Source: Thalassotalea sediminis (lineage in GTDB: Bacteria; Pseudomonadota; Gammaproteobacteria; Enterobacterales; Alteromonadaceae). From it: 64,000 nucleotides of DNA. This document shows positions 18,708 through 27,556 of the stretch, in pieces (position 1 is the first letter of the stretch; every line of letters begins with the position of its first letter). Where the stretch lies: positions 1,364,001-1,428,000 of the forward strand of contig NZ_AP027361.1 in the NCBI RefSeq assembly GCF_030295915.1, in the 5' to 3' direction. Both the position numbers and the translations under genes were made by a program. The notes beneath the pieces are model-generated. The model did no database searches and had not been told where the DNA came from. It saw only the letters and a program-made list of their open reading frames with translations.

Positions 18708-19988
18708 CTATTGAATCGGCACGTCAATTCTGTCTTTCGCCACTACCACTCCGTTTTGAATGGCGTAACATTCAACAATATGCTCGCCATTAAAGTCTGT
18801 CTTTTCTTCTTTATTTCTAAAGCCTTTATCGATCACAATATCGCCACGGATACAATCACGCCTCTCCGCTTCTGTACCCCGATTCAAAACTTTCCACTTT
18901 AATATGAAGTCTCCGGGCACATTGATATCAGCTACATAAAACTTCAATTTTTTCTTTGCTTGTAATTTTAATTTTTTAGCCAACATCGTTCTTAATAAAG
19001 CTTCTCTAAATCCATTCTGTGACACTTCGCATTCAAGAGTTAAGTTGTATCTGATGTCTACACTGTAAGAATCCTCAATAAATTGCTCGGTATTTCTATA
19101 GTTATAAGCTGAGGATTTACTCTCTTGAATTGCTGAGGCAGGGAATGGTCTTCCAAATATTTTTTTCCACTTTTTGTTAGCTGATGATGACTCACCAGCG
19201 TCTATAGCTTTTAACGAGTCTTCATATGCTTTTTTTGCTTTGCGCTGAAACTTTGCTTTAACGTTTACCCTTTGGTTGCTGCCAAGTGCCAAATAATAAT
19301 CTTTAGTAGGTTCTTCAGATAAATACTTGAAAAAGTCTCTGCACATCCAGTCATAGAAAGCTGTGGACCGATTATCGTAATCAGAAGAAGACTTCAGAAA
19401 ATTATATGCTAGTGTATCGATAAGTAGACCTCCCATACCGACACCGCTTTTGTTTTTCCATGCTCTTGCCATTTTACAAAGCTTCCGTAGATTTTTATTC
19501 TTTTGATCTACAAACTCTTTCATAGCCTTTATTTCTTCACGAGGTTTGGTAACTTTCCAGCTACCACCATTGTATGTGTCAGGGTATTTAAAGCTGCCAT
19601 CGTCTTGCTCAAACACAGGTTGAACTTCGACCATAAAACCACTGTAGATTACTTGAACTACCAGTCGGTCCTTTTTAACGGTAGTTCTAGGATATCTAGC
19701 GGAAATGGCATCTTTTGTATCATCCAACAACTTAGATTGTTTACCGTCTTTGTAATCATTCCATCTTGATGCTGGCATAATGTAAAGCATATCAAGGTCT
19801 GAAATGCCTTTAATACCAGTCCAGCGACCATATGATCCGACCTGTAAGCTATTTGCTGTTTTGGATTCGGTATCGCGAAATTTTTTATTTAACGCTGATG
19901 TTATTTCTTCGTACTTTGAAGTAATAGAAGCAGCATTATCAATTTTTAAATTTGCTAAAAAATCGGTAAACATTTCAGTTGTTGTCAT
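18708..19988 (-). CDS. CD-NTase (SMODS nucleotidyltransferase) with AGS-C sensor domain
   Basis: 426 aa. The polymerase-beta-like active site is complete: GSYGR (51-55), D64 and D66 in ISDLDMLYIM, and a third acid in VEVQPVF (E121). The C-terminal 110 residues, from IRYNLTLECEVSQNGF to the end, match the all-beta AGS-C domain that often caps SMODS enzymes and is proposed to sense a ligand. Such enzymes make cyclic oligonucleotides on phage infection in CBASS. The adjacent SLATT gene is the likely effector. Unusually, the pair lies between hsdS and hsdR of one operon. No Cap2/Cap3 genes are present, so it would be a minimal CBASS. Confidence 0.86.
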   Translation of the reverse strand: MTTTEMFTDFLANLKIDNAASITSKYEEITSALNKKFRDTESKTANSLQVGSYGRWTGIKGISDLDMLYIMPASRWNDYKDGKQSKLLDDTKDAISARYPRTTVKKDRLVVQVIYSGFMVEVQPVFEQDDGSFKYPDTYNGGSWKVTKPREEIKAMKEFVDQKNKNLRKLCKMARAWKNKSGVGMGGLLIDTLAYNFLKSSSDYDNRSTAFYDWMCRDFFKYLSEEPTKDYYLALGSNQRVNVKAKFQRKAKKAYEDSLKAIDAGESSSANKKWKKIFGRPFPASAIQESKSSAYNYRNTEQFIEDSYSVDIRYNLTLECEVSQNGFREALLRTMLAKKLKLQAKKKLKFYVADINVPGDFILKWKVLNRGTEAERRDCIRGDIVIDKGFRNKEEKTDFNGEHIVECYAIQNGVVVAKDRIDVPIQ

Positions 19989-20002
19989 TGATATTCCCTT
20001 AT

Positions 20003-21223
20003 CTAAATCTTAACTCTGCGCTTGCCTGTCAACAGTTGCTGCATTAGCGCTTTTTTCTCTTGCTTTAAATCAGCAAGCTGTTGTTCTAATAACTCGATTT
20101 CTTTGTCGGCATTAGATAAAACAGAGGCGATTTTCTTTTGCTCTAATAATGATGGCAGTCTGATCTTTATTGTTTTTATGATCGCTGCACTGAGATTTGG
20201 TTGGCCGCCTTGTACTAAATTTAATGCTCTTTGCATTTGTACATCGAGCAAATAAAACATAAACAAGTTGTGACAGTGAGATTTGGTTTCTAATGCTAAA
20301 ATAGCCTGATTTATCGTTGCATTATCTAACTTGTTAATTGCAACTTTTCCTGCGGTAGCACCATACATAGCTATAAGAATACTACCTTTCTTCACGACCT
20401 TTGCCGAAGAGTTTTCCAGCCCTAACTCAGTGATATATTCATTAACATCAAGAATAAACCTGTCATTTAGTTTGCCTGATGTTATCCAAGGTATTTGACC
20501 TCCATAATATTCTTCCTTGCTACGTGATGGGGTTCCTCCAGAGAAGCATTTTGATGTTGACTCTATTGTTGTATCTTCCCACTCACCATCAAACGGTTTA
20601 CCTGAGTCATCAAGTAGGCGTTTTTTGCCAGTGAGCAGTTGTTGCATGAGGGCTTTTTTCTGCTGTTTGCTGTTGTCGATTAGTCGCTCGGTGGCGCTAA
20701 TCGCTTTATCCCAAGTGGATAGGATTTTAGCGATTTTGCGTTGTTCTGGGAGTGGGGGAACATCAATTGGTATAGATCGTATTGTTGGTAAATTAAGCCC
20801 TGCTTTTGCTCCAGAATCATTTAACCGATTTATTTTATGATTCATTGCTTTTGATGATAAGAGATAGGCAATATATTTACTGTGCGACTTTTTCTCATCC
20901 AATCGTATTAAAGCAGTGTGCTGATTTATAAATGCCTCACCCAACCCTTCGTGAACCCAGCCAATTTTTCCAAGTTCGGCTGTAATAGACATAAGAATAT
21001 CGCCAGCTTTTAATGATGTTCTTTTGCCATCTGAAGAATCGCTTTTTACATCAACAAATTTCAAATCTGATAAATTTAAATAAATATTATCTCTTTGAAG
21101 ATTTGTCATTCGAATGAACTTGCTGCCTTGCTCTGCGTAGTACTTTGCCCAGTCACGAGAGCCACTTGTTACAGTCAAGCATAAGTTATTTAAGCGAACA
21201 TGTTCCCATCCATTAGGCACCAT
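20003..21223 (-). CDS. hsdS: type I restriction enzyme specificity subunit (island system)
   Basis: 406 aa with the usual two halves. Each is a target-recognition domain followed by a conserved helix: PLPEQRKIAKILSTWDKAI in the middle and LEQKKIASVLSNADKEIELL near the end. Both are followed by the same KQ(Q/E)KKALMQQLLTGK, a direct repeat that allows half-swapping of specificities. The start overlaps hsdM by 11 bp, as is common for translational coupling of M and S. Complete. Confidence 0.92.
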   Translation of the reverse strand: MVPNGWEHVRLNNLCLTVTSGSRDWAKYYAEQGSKFIRMTNLQRDNIYLNLSDLKFVDVKSDSSDGKRTSLKAGDILMSITAELGKIGWVHEGLGEAFINQHTALIRLDEKKSHSKYIAYLLSSKAMNHKINRLNDSGAKAGLNLPTIRSIPIDVPPLPEQRKIAKILSTWDKAISATERLIDNSKQQKKALMQQLLTGKKRLLDDSGKPFDGEWEDTTIESTSKCFSGGTPSRSKEEYYGGQIPWITSGKLNDRFILDVNEYITELGLENSSAKVVKKGSILIAMYGATAGKVAINKLDNATINQAILALETKSHCHNLFMFYLLDVQMQRALNLVQGGQPNLSAAIIKTIKIRLPSLLEQKKIASVLSNADKEIELLEQQLADLKQEKKALMQQLLTGKRRVKI

Positions 21224-22730
21224 AACCTAACTCCTTTAAGTAGCCTTCCATTTCTGCTTCAAGGGTTTGCAACTCGTTTTTTAATTGAACACGTTCAGTG
21301 CGTACTGCCACCAAATCAATCTCGGCTTCTTCTTCGAAGGTATCAACGTAACGAGGTATATTGAGGTTAAAATCGTTTTCTTTGATTTCATCAAAACTGG
21401 CAAGGTAGGCGTATTTATCAACGTTTTCACGAGCCTTGTAGGTTTCGATGATCTTTTTAATATTATCGTCAGTTAATTGGTTTTGGTTTTTGCCTGATTT
21501 GAACTCACGACTGGCATCAATAAACAATACGTTTTTGTCTGTTTTGTGCTTTTTAAATATCAAAATAGCGGCTGGAATACCTGTTCCAAAGAACAGCTTT
21601 TCGGGTAGTCCAATAACGGTATCTAGCAAGTTTTCTTCAATCAGTTGTTGGCGGATTTTGCCTTCGCTCGATGCTCTAAATAACACACCATGTGGCACTA
21701 CCACGCCCATGCGGCCTGTTTCGGGTTTTAACGTTTCAATCATGTGACTGATAAAGGCATAGTCACCTTTGGTTTTTGGTGGAATACCACGTCTAAAGCG
21801 CCCATATGGGTCGTTACTGGCATCATCATGTCCCCACTTATCAAGTGAAAATGGGGGGTTGGCTGTAACTACGTCAAAGTGCAGTAAGCCATTACCGTCT
21901 TTATCTTTTAGTAGTGGGTTACGAATGGTGTCGCCCCATTCAATACGGTGGTTATCTTCACCGTGAAGGAACATGTTCATTTTCGCAAGCGCCCAAGTCG
22001 AACCTATCGCTTCTTGCCCAAATAATGCGTATTTTTTGGAGCCAGAGTTTTTACGTACCATAGCGCCGCATTTAAGAAGCAATGAGCCACTCCCTGTACA
22101 TGGGTCACATATTTGGTCGCCCTCAACTGGCTCTAAAACCGTTGCTAAGAGGGTTGAAACCTCTGGCGGGGTATAGTATTCGCCAGCGGTAGCGCCACTA
22201 CCAGCCGCAAAGTGCTTAATGAGGTATTCATAGGCGTTACCGATGATGTCTAAGCTGCCTACGCGCTCTGAGCTTAAATCTAAGATGTCTTTACCGAAGT
22301 CTTCGAGCAAGTGGCGAAGTAAGTCGTTCTTTTGTTTTTCTTGGCCTAAGCGGTCAGTGTTAAAGCTGATGTCTTGGAATACGTTTTTAAGCTTGCTGCC
22401 GTTGGCTTCTTCAATAGCGTGTAGGGCTTTGTCGATGCGCTCACCATTGCCTGCTTCATAACGCTTTTCATATAAATCCCAAAAGCTTGCGCCTTCTGGC
22501 AGTACAAAACGCTGTTTCGACATCATGGCGTGAATAAGTTCAGGATTATCACCATATTGAGCAACCAGTTTGTTGTATTCGTCTTTATAAACATCAGAGA
22601 TGTACTTTAAAAACAGCATTGTCAGGATGAAGTCTTTATAGGTGTCTGCACTAATCACACCACGGAAGGTGTCACAAGCGGCCCATACCGCTTTGTTGAT
22701 ATCATCTTGGTTAATTTTAGCTGTTGTCAT
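21213..22730 (-). CDS. hsdM: type I DNA methyltransferase subunit M (island system)
   Basis: 505 aa, N6-adenine methyltransferase of the intact island system. The SAM motif DPCTGSGSLL is at 209-218 and the catalytic NPPF at 291-294; the conserved GEYYTPPEVSTLL that precedes them is whole. It is a different family branch from the split hsdM at 12217/31111, so this island did not simply duplicate its host locus. It is followed at once by hsdS. Confidence 0.95.
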   Translation of the reverse strand: MTTAKINQDDINKAVWAACDTFRGVISADTYKDFILTMLFLKYISDVYKDEYNKLVAQYGDNPELIHAMMSKQRFVLPEGASFWDLYEKRYEAGNGERIDKALHAIEEANGSKLKNVFQDISFNTDRLGQEKQKNDLLRHLLEDFGKDILDLSSERVGSLDIIGNAYEYLIKHFAAGSGATAGEYYTPPEVSTLLATVLEPVEGDQICDPCTGSGSLLLKCGAMVRKNSGSKKYALFGQEAIGSTWALAKMNMFLHGEDNHRIEWGDTIRNPLLKDKDGNGLLHFDVVTANPPFSLDKWGHDDASNDPYGRFRRGIPPKTKGDYAFISHMIETLKPETGRMGVVVPHGVLFRASSEGKIRQQLIEENLLDTVIGLPEKLFFGTGIPAAILIFKKHKTDKNVLFIDASREFKSGKNQNQLTDDNIKKIIETYKARENVDKYAYLASFDEIKENDFNLNIPRYVDTFEEEAEIDLVAVRTERVQLKNELQTLEAEMEGYLKELGYGA

Positions 22731-22732
22731 CT

Positions 22733-23347
22733 TTATCCCTTGTAATTCAATTCTTTCATGGCAACAGCCTCAAGTAGTCGTTGCCTGTTCTCTATCATTT
22801 TTAACAACGCTTTTCTTTCAAGCATTGCTGTCTTATACATTTCACTGATTAACTTTTGCCTTTTTATCGGCAAGATTTTTATTGGCACATTTTCAAGTAC
22901 TTGTCGCCTAATACTCAAATACATCGAGCCTTCTGCTGTTTTCTTGAAGTAATGTTGAGCTAATTGTTGATTAAGTTGCCAACATACAAAGTCTGGAATA
23001 ATTGTGTTTTTAAATTCATCTTTAACTCTTACTAAAAAGAAATGAGGTGAACAGACTGTCCTCTCTTGGATGGTGTCAACTAGAACGCTGTAATGTTTCG
23101 CACCTTTCGCTACAAATAAAATATCACCTGGCTTTAACCAATCTGGTGATTTTTTGCTTTTTAGAATAGTTTCAACCATTGAGTAATGATTGATTTCACC
23201 TGTAACGTCAGTATCTCTTACCTGAACAACATTAACGTCACCGTTATCATATTGTTTTATTGTTCCGCGAAAAGGGTGGCCTAAGCGGATATCAGCAATA
23301 TCACTCAGGCGCAGCTCTTCAGCAGCTTGGCGCAATTTTACATTCAT
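22733..23347 (-). CDS. single-domain HsdS-like protein upstream of hsdM
   Basis: 204 aa from ATG 23347; an in-frame TTG at 23371 would add 8 residues. It resembles one half of an HsdS subunit: a target-recognition-like region (RLSDIADIRLGHPFRG...VVQVRDTDV, PGDILFVAKGAKHYSVLVD) and a closing helical part (KRQKLISEMYKTAMLERKALLKMIENRQRLLEAV). Only one domain and one spacer helix are present, against two in the true hsdS at 20003-21223. It is the first gene of the operon, 2 bp before hsdM. It may be an alternative half-subunit that dimerises, or a regulator; I cannot tell which. Confidence 0.75.
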   Translation of the reverse strand: MNVKLRQAAEELRLSDIADIRLGHPFRGTIKQYDNGDVNVVQVRDTDVTGEINHYSMVETILKSKKSPDWLKPGDILFVAKGAKHYSVLVDTIQERTVCSPHFFLVRVKDEFKNTIIPDFVCWQLNQQLAQHYFKKTAEGSMYLSIRRQVLENVPIKILPIKRQKLISEMYKTAMLERKALLKMIENRQRLLEAVAMKELNYKG

Positions 23348-23442
23348 GAACCTTATGCCCTGGTTATTCAACCAACTGTATTTATGTGACTTTATATAGC
23401 CCGGCAGAGTCTTTAAACGACGATTGGGGATACGAAAATCAC

Positions 23443-23471
23443 ATTATAAAGTACTTAATATATTGGAAATT
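23443..23471 (-). promoter_or_regulatory. possible promoter of the reverse-strand R-M operon
   Basis: A perfect TATAAT on the reverse strand (23443-23448) lies about 95 bp before the ATG at 23347. The -35 region is poor (TTTCCA at 15 bp or AATTTC at 17 bp). It is the only good -10 box in the divergent gap. Confidence 0.35.
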
Positions 23472-23506
23472 ATTGTGGCTGACATTGTTTGCTAGGTCAA
23501 TAAAAA

Positions 23507-23570
23507 ATGCAGTAACAAAATACTGCATTTTGTTGACACATTATATAATTGCACCTATATTTTTGCAGTA
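23507..23570 (+). promoter_or_regulatory. recombinase promoter with TGCAGTA operator repeats
   Basis: The promoter is TTGACA (23533-23538), a 17-bp spacer and TATATT (23556-23561), nearly consensus. It is bracketed by an inverted repeat ATGCAGTA (23507-23514)/TACTGCAT (23521-23528) just upstream and a third half-site TGCAGTA (23564-23570) at the expected start point. This layout suggests a repressor acting on the recombinase genes. Confidence 0.75.
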
Positions 23571-23589
23571 TTGTAATGGAGCAGTTAAT

Positions 23590-24975
23590 TTGAATGGCAA
23601 TTATCCCAAAGTTGTAAAACAAACAGTCAATTTAGGCAGCCTGTCTTACTTCTCTGACGTTGATGGAAAAGGTCAGCGCACCATAGCTTTTCATGAAGAT
23701 CATGTTGTTGAGCGCTTCCCTAGAGTATTATCTCTGGCTCGAATTCTGGATGCTCTCGAAATCAATTTATTCTTAGAGCACAGATATAAAGGGCTTTTTA
23801 TGCCACCTAAACGTGGCGGTAAAAAGAACTCTCTTGGTGGCGTGTCGCTTATTACTGTGCAGTCATTAGCAAATTCGATGAGTTTGTTTTTGCAATGGGT
23901 TGAGAAGAATAACGTGAACTGGCATGAGGTTTATGCGGTAAGTGACAGTGATAAAGCTAAATATTGGTTACCAGTTTATCGCTATCGCAAGCACCTTATA
24001 GAGCAAGTTATTGCAAAGGATATAGACAGAGATACGGCAAACCTATACATCAACCATGTTAGGCAGTTTTACGAATGGGCAAGAAAGCAACGCAGAATTG
24101 ATAAAGTGCCATTCAAATATAAAACCAAGGTCATTAAGAAAAAGCGCAAGGATGGCAGTTTAGATTTGCTATTTACCGACTACGGTAGTGAGGAAAAAGG
24201 CTTTACCATTACCACCACTGATTTACTGATCCCTAAAAAGTATAAGCAAAAGAAATCTGGCGATGCAGGTTTATCACCTTACAGTCAAGATGAATTAAAG
24301 TTGCTCTACGCCAGTAAGGAACTGACAAAGCAAGGTGCAAAATTGCGAGTGGATTTAGCTGTGCAATGCGGCTTGCGTGCGGAAGAAGTTGCCACTTTTA
24401 CCGCCAGCTATGTTGTTGATCCCGACTTGGATAATAAAGCAATTTATTACGTAACCATAATCGGCAAGTACGACAAAGAACGCACGATAATGGTGTCAAA
24501 AGGATTGATGACATCACTTTGGCAATACCGGAACGGCAAAGAACACCAAAACAGATTAGCCAAGTGGCAGCTTGCACATGGTAATTGTGATGATGCACCA
24601 CTGTTTCTTAATCGCTCTGGTAATTTCATGTCTCGTAAATCTATCGGCAATGTGATCTCAAAAGTGCGTAAGGAGTTAGCGCCATTCGGGAAAACACTAA
24701 AACGTGATTTTCATGATTTACGTTCAACTTTTGCAACGAACCTTGCCGGTTTCTTGATCCATAAGAATCTGCCCATTGGCTTTGTGCAATACAAAATAAT
24801 GCAGTTACTAGGACATTCCGACTTCTCTACTACAGTGAAGTACATAAACTTTGCCCGCTCTCTTACATTTGACAAACAGATGGCAAGTTGGGTTGATAAA
24901 TTATTTGGTGAATTTGTCACGCCACTACAAGAAGATGCTTTTCATGCTGATCAATCAGGAAGTGCAGATGCTTGA
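23590..24975 (+). CDS. tyrosine recombinase 1 of the island module
   Basis: 461 aa from TTG 23590, chosen because GGAG lies 8 bases upstream and the promoter at 23533-23561 sits inside the longer open frame that begins at 23386. The catalytic set is complete: R263 (CGLRAEE), H375 and R378 (FHDLR), H409 (LLGHSDF) and Y418 nine residues later. An N-terminal SAM-like core-binding region precedes it. The last 8 bp overlap the next gene. The order of a catalytic recombinase, a larger partner, a second catalytic recombinase and a small helix-turn-helix protein recalls Tn554 and the gamma-mobile-trio islands. Confidence 0.88.
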   Translation: MNGNYPKVVKQTVNLGSLSYFSDVDGKGQRTIAFHEDHVVERFPRVLSLARILDALEINLFLEHRYKGLFMPPKRGGKKNSLGGVSLITVQSLANSMSLFLQWVEKNNVNWHEVYAVSDSDKAKYWLPVYRYRKHLIEQVIAKDIDRDTANLYINHVRQFYEWARKQRRIDKVPFKYKTKVIKKKRKDGSLDLLFTDYGSEEKGFTITTTDLLIPKKYKQKKSGDAGLSPYSQDELKLLYASKELTKQGAKLRVDLAVQCGLRAEEVATFTASYVVDPDLDNKAIYYVTIIGKYDKERTIMVSKGLMTSLWQYRNGKEHQNRLAKWQLAHGNCDDAPLFLNRSGNFMSRKSIGNVISKVRKELAPFGKTLKRDFHDLRSTFATNLAGFLIHKNLPIGFVQYKIMQLLGHSDFSTTVKYINFARSLTFDKQMASWVDKLFGEFVTPLQEDAFHADQSGSADA

Positions 24976-27556
24976 TACAGTGCTTGATTTGTCACAGTTG
25001 GAAGAGCAGCTAGGCAGTTGTTTAACGGATGAAAACTGTAAACGGATTAAACTACACATTAGCTTTCTGAAACGGCTGTTGCTGCGTCATTCAGTGTTGC
25101 GAAACCATTGTCAGAGTTTAATACAAGATGTTAACTCGCTATTTCGGGACGACTATTGGCTTAGGCTAGAAATACAGGCACAACATATTGAACCAGAAGA
25201 TGATGTGTTATTTAGGCGTTGCTTATTTCATTTTGCAACGGCATTAACCAAGGTCAGTTCAAGACCAAGCACCGTTTTTGTTTTTGATACAAACATTGAT
25301 TTATTGCATTGGCATCGAAAAAGTTTCCGATTGGGTAAAGAGCTTAACGATGCCATAAGTGCATGGGATAAGCGGTCAACATTTGCAAGAAGTACAACTC
25401 GTGCTATTGCTCAAAGAGCTCCAAAGTGCCTACAGTTATTATGTGATTGTTCTCCTTCACTTACAAAACAGCTCCATGAAAAAGGGTTGCTCTGGTTTAA
25501 ATCAACAACGCACTTCAGGCAAATCTTTAACAAATACCCGATTAAAGATAAGAACTCTATACTCCAATCGGCGTTATTTTCGGTACTTAAAGCATACCAA
25601 CCAGATCATTTTCAAGTAATAAGGATCACCATTAACGATAAATCCATAGACGTTACTGATTTAAACGATATTGAGCCACTGTTGATTGAACAGCTTCAAG
25701 CACTTGCAAACTCAGATAAATTTAAAGGGGAGCTAGAGCATGATGTTGTGTCAATGACTATTCGCTTTATTGCCAACTTAAATGCTATTCGCAAAGTAAT
25801 TCAAAGTAACAAATTATTGATTAACGGCAAAGGCTTGAATGGGTTTAAGCAAAATAACTATCAAGTGTTAAAAAAAGCAAAGTGCATCTTATCAAAGTAT
25901 CAATTCGCAGAACTTTTACTACTTTTAGAGCAATACTTTGGGCATGAGGTTCATCGCCATTACTACGTTGATCATTTGCTGCCTTTTTACTTTGAAAAGG
26001 AAAAAAAGTATCGACTAATTGATTATGGCGAAGTTGCTTCTAAGTGCCCGGGGATCATGGCGGAAATTGAGCAAATACATAAATCAGAAACCGAATTACT
26101 ACCTGAAAAAAATTACGATATGGAGACGCTACATACTCGGTTTAGTAAGCTTAAGCGTCTGATATTGAAATATATTGTCCCAACGTTCAAATACGAGCTT
26201 GCAAGTCATGGTATTCGCTGCTTAAGCATTAAAAAGAACCGTATTCAAAAAGCGCTCTTTCAGCAGTTGCAAAGTGACGTAAAAACTAAAGTGATTAGTG
26301 TGAGAAGTGGTACTTCTTACACGGAGGCTATACGTTGGCTGATGTTAATCACAGGTCAACAGGTAGTGGAAGCTTTTAAAATATCACTTAAGCGGCATCA
26401 GCGTCACGCTAGAAGAATAAAGATGGAAGACTTGTATAGTGATGACGAGCTACGAGAGTTGATTTTTTATATTGAAAAGGGAATCAAAGAAACGGATAAC
26501 GTAAAAAAATTACTAGCACTGTACTTTGCTCGAATCCAAGTAAAAAGTTGCTGGAATACGTCACCTATGACGGATATTGAATTGAGTGACATCGCCGATG
26601 TCGCACTACCTACTGCCAAGAAAAGCATTTCTCTATTAATTCAAAAGCCAAGAAAAGGCTATGACATTGATACATATTCTTTAAATGGTCGTACTGTAAA
26701 CAGTGTCATGCGAGATATCGTGTACATTAAGGATACGCTAACTCAGGGCTACCGCCATTTGGGTGACCAGCATACTCAAAAATATTTATTTATTTTCAAA
26801 GAAAAAACCAATGTAAGTCGTGTATTGGCAGGCAATATCATTGCTCATATCAAATCTATCTTAAATCGACTTGGTTGCACGGTTAATTATGACTCAATGC
26901 GCATTCGCAAGAATGGTGCAAATCATCTTTACCGTGAAGTAGCAAAGCAAATGCGTGCTTATGAATCAGCAAAACTTCATACCTTCGACACGTTCATCAA
27001 GCACTACCAACGAGTGAGTGAACAAAAAACACAACAAACTTTGCACACAGCAGTAGATGTGATGCAGCGTTATTTTACAGGTCGAGAAATTGACCCGGAA
27101 ATTAAGGTGTTAATGGTTGATGACAGTAGCACTCAGAAAACGCCCACAGGTGAGTGTGCATCTCAAGGAAACGATGCAGAAGCGTCACAATACGGTAAAG
27201 AACATCGGCACCTATCAGGCGGTAAGGAAAATGGGTGGTGTAGCGACTTTTTGGCGTGTGTGTGGTGTAAGCACTTTAGAACAGTCGCTGATCCTCAGCA
27301 TGTTTGGCAGTTGCTAAGCTATCGTGATTATGTATTGGCAGATATGTCGGCCAGTATTTCTGATATTGAAAATAATGAATTTCAGCAGGAAGCGATTGCG
27401 GCACTACATCAGCGAGTTGATGACATATTAGAGCAAGTAGCAATTAAAAATTCGATGGCAGTGGCTAAGGGAAAGGAACTGATGGCGGAAAGAGGAATGC
27501 ATCCGTATTGGGCATTTGCAGTAACGTCAGTTAAGAATGTGGGAGATATTTTATGA
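24968..27556 (+). CDS. large partner protein of the recombinase module
   Basis: 862 aa from ATG 24968, with AGGA upstream and an 8-bp overlap with the preceding gene; a longer opening to 24851 lies wholly inside that gene. The central part has a recombinase-like helical pattern (SYTEAIRWLMLITGQQVVEAFKI, DSMRIRKNGANHLYREVAKQ), but I do not find a full R-HxxR-H-Y set, so it may be a non-catalytic or divergent integrase. Near the C-terminus is a Cys/His cluster, GWCSDFLACVWCKHFRTVADPQHVW. It resembles the one in the next gene and may be a zinc-binding tail shared by the partners. Confidence 0.75.
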   Translation: MLDTVLDLSQLEEQLGSCLTDENCKRIKLHISFLKRLLLRHSVLRNHCQSLIQDVNSLFRDDYWLRLEIQAQHIEPEDDVLFRRCLFHFATALTKVSSRPSTVFVFDTNIDLLHWHRKSFRLGKELNDAISAWDKRSTFARSTTRAIAQRAPKCLQLLCDCSPSLTKQLHEKGLLWFKSTTHFRQIFNKYPIKDKNSILQSALFSVLKAYQPDHFQVIRITINDKSIDVTDLNDIEPLLIEQLQALANSDKFKGELEHDVVSMTIRFIANLNAIRKVIQSNKLLINGKGLNGFKQNNYQVLKKAKCILSKYQFAELLLLLEQYFGHEVHRHYYVDHLLPFYFEKEKKYRLIDYGEVASKCPGIMAEIEQIHKSETELLPEKNYDMETLHTRFSKLKRLILKYIVPTFKYELASHGIRCLSIKKNRIQKALFQQLQSDVKTKVISVRSGTSYTEAIRWLMLITGQQVVEAFKISLKRHQRHARRIKMEDLYSDDELRELIFYIEKGIKETDNVKKLLALYFARIQVKSCWNTSPMTDIELSDIADVALPTAKKSISLLIQKPRKGYDIDTYSLNGRTVNSVMRDIVYIKDTLTQGYRHLGDQHTQKYLFIFKEKTNVSRVLAGNIIAHIKSILNRLGCTVNYDSMRIRKNGANHLYREVAKQMRAYESAKLHTFDTFIKHYQRVSEQKTQQTLHTAVDVMQRYFTGREIDPEIKVLMVDDSSTQKTPTGECASQGNDAEASQYGKEHRHLSGGKENGWCSDFLACVWCKHFRTVADPQHVWQLLSYRDYVLADMSASISDIENNEFQQEAIAALHQRVDDILEQVAIKNSMAVAKGKELMAERGMHPYWAFAVTSVKNVGDIL

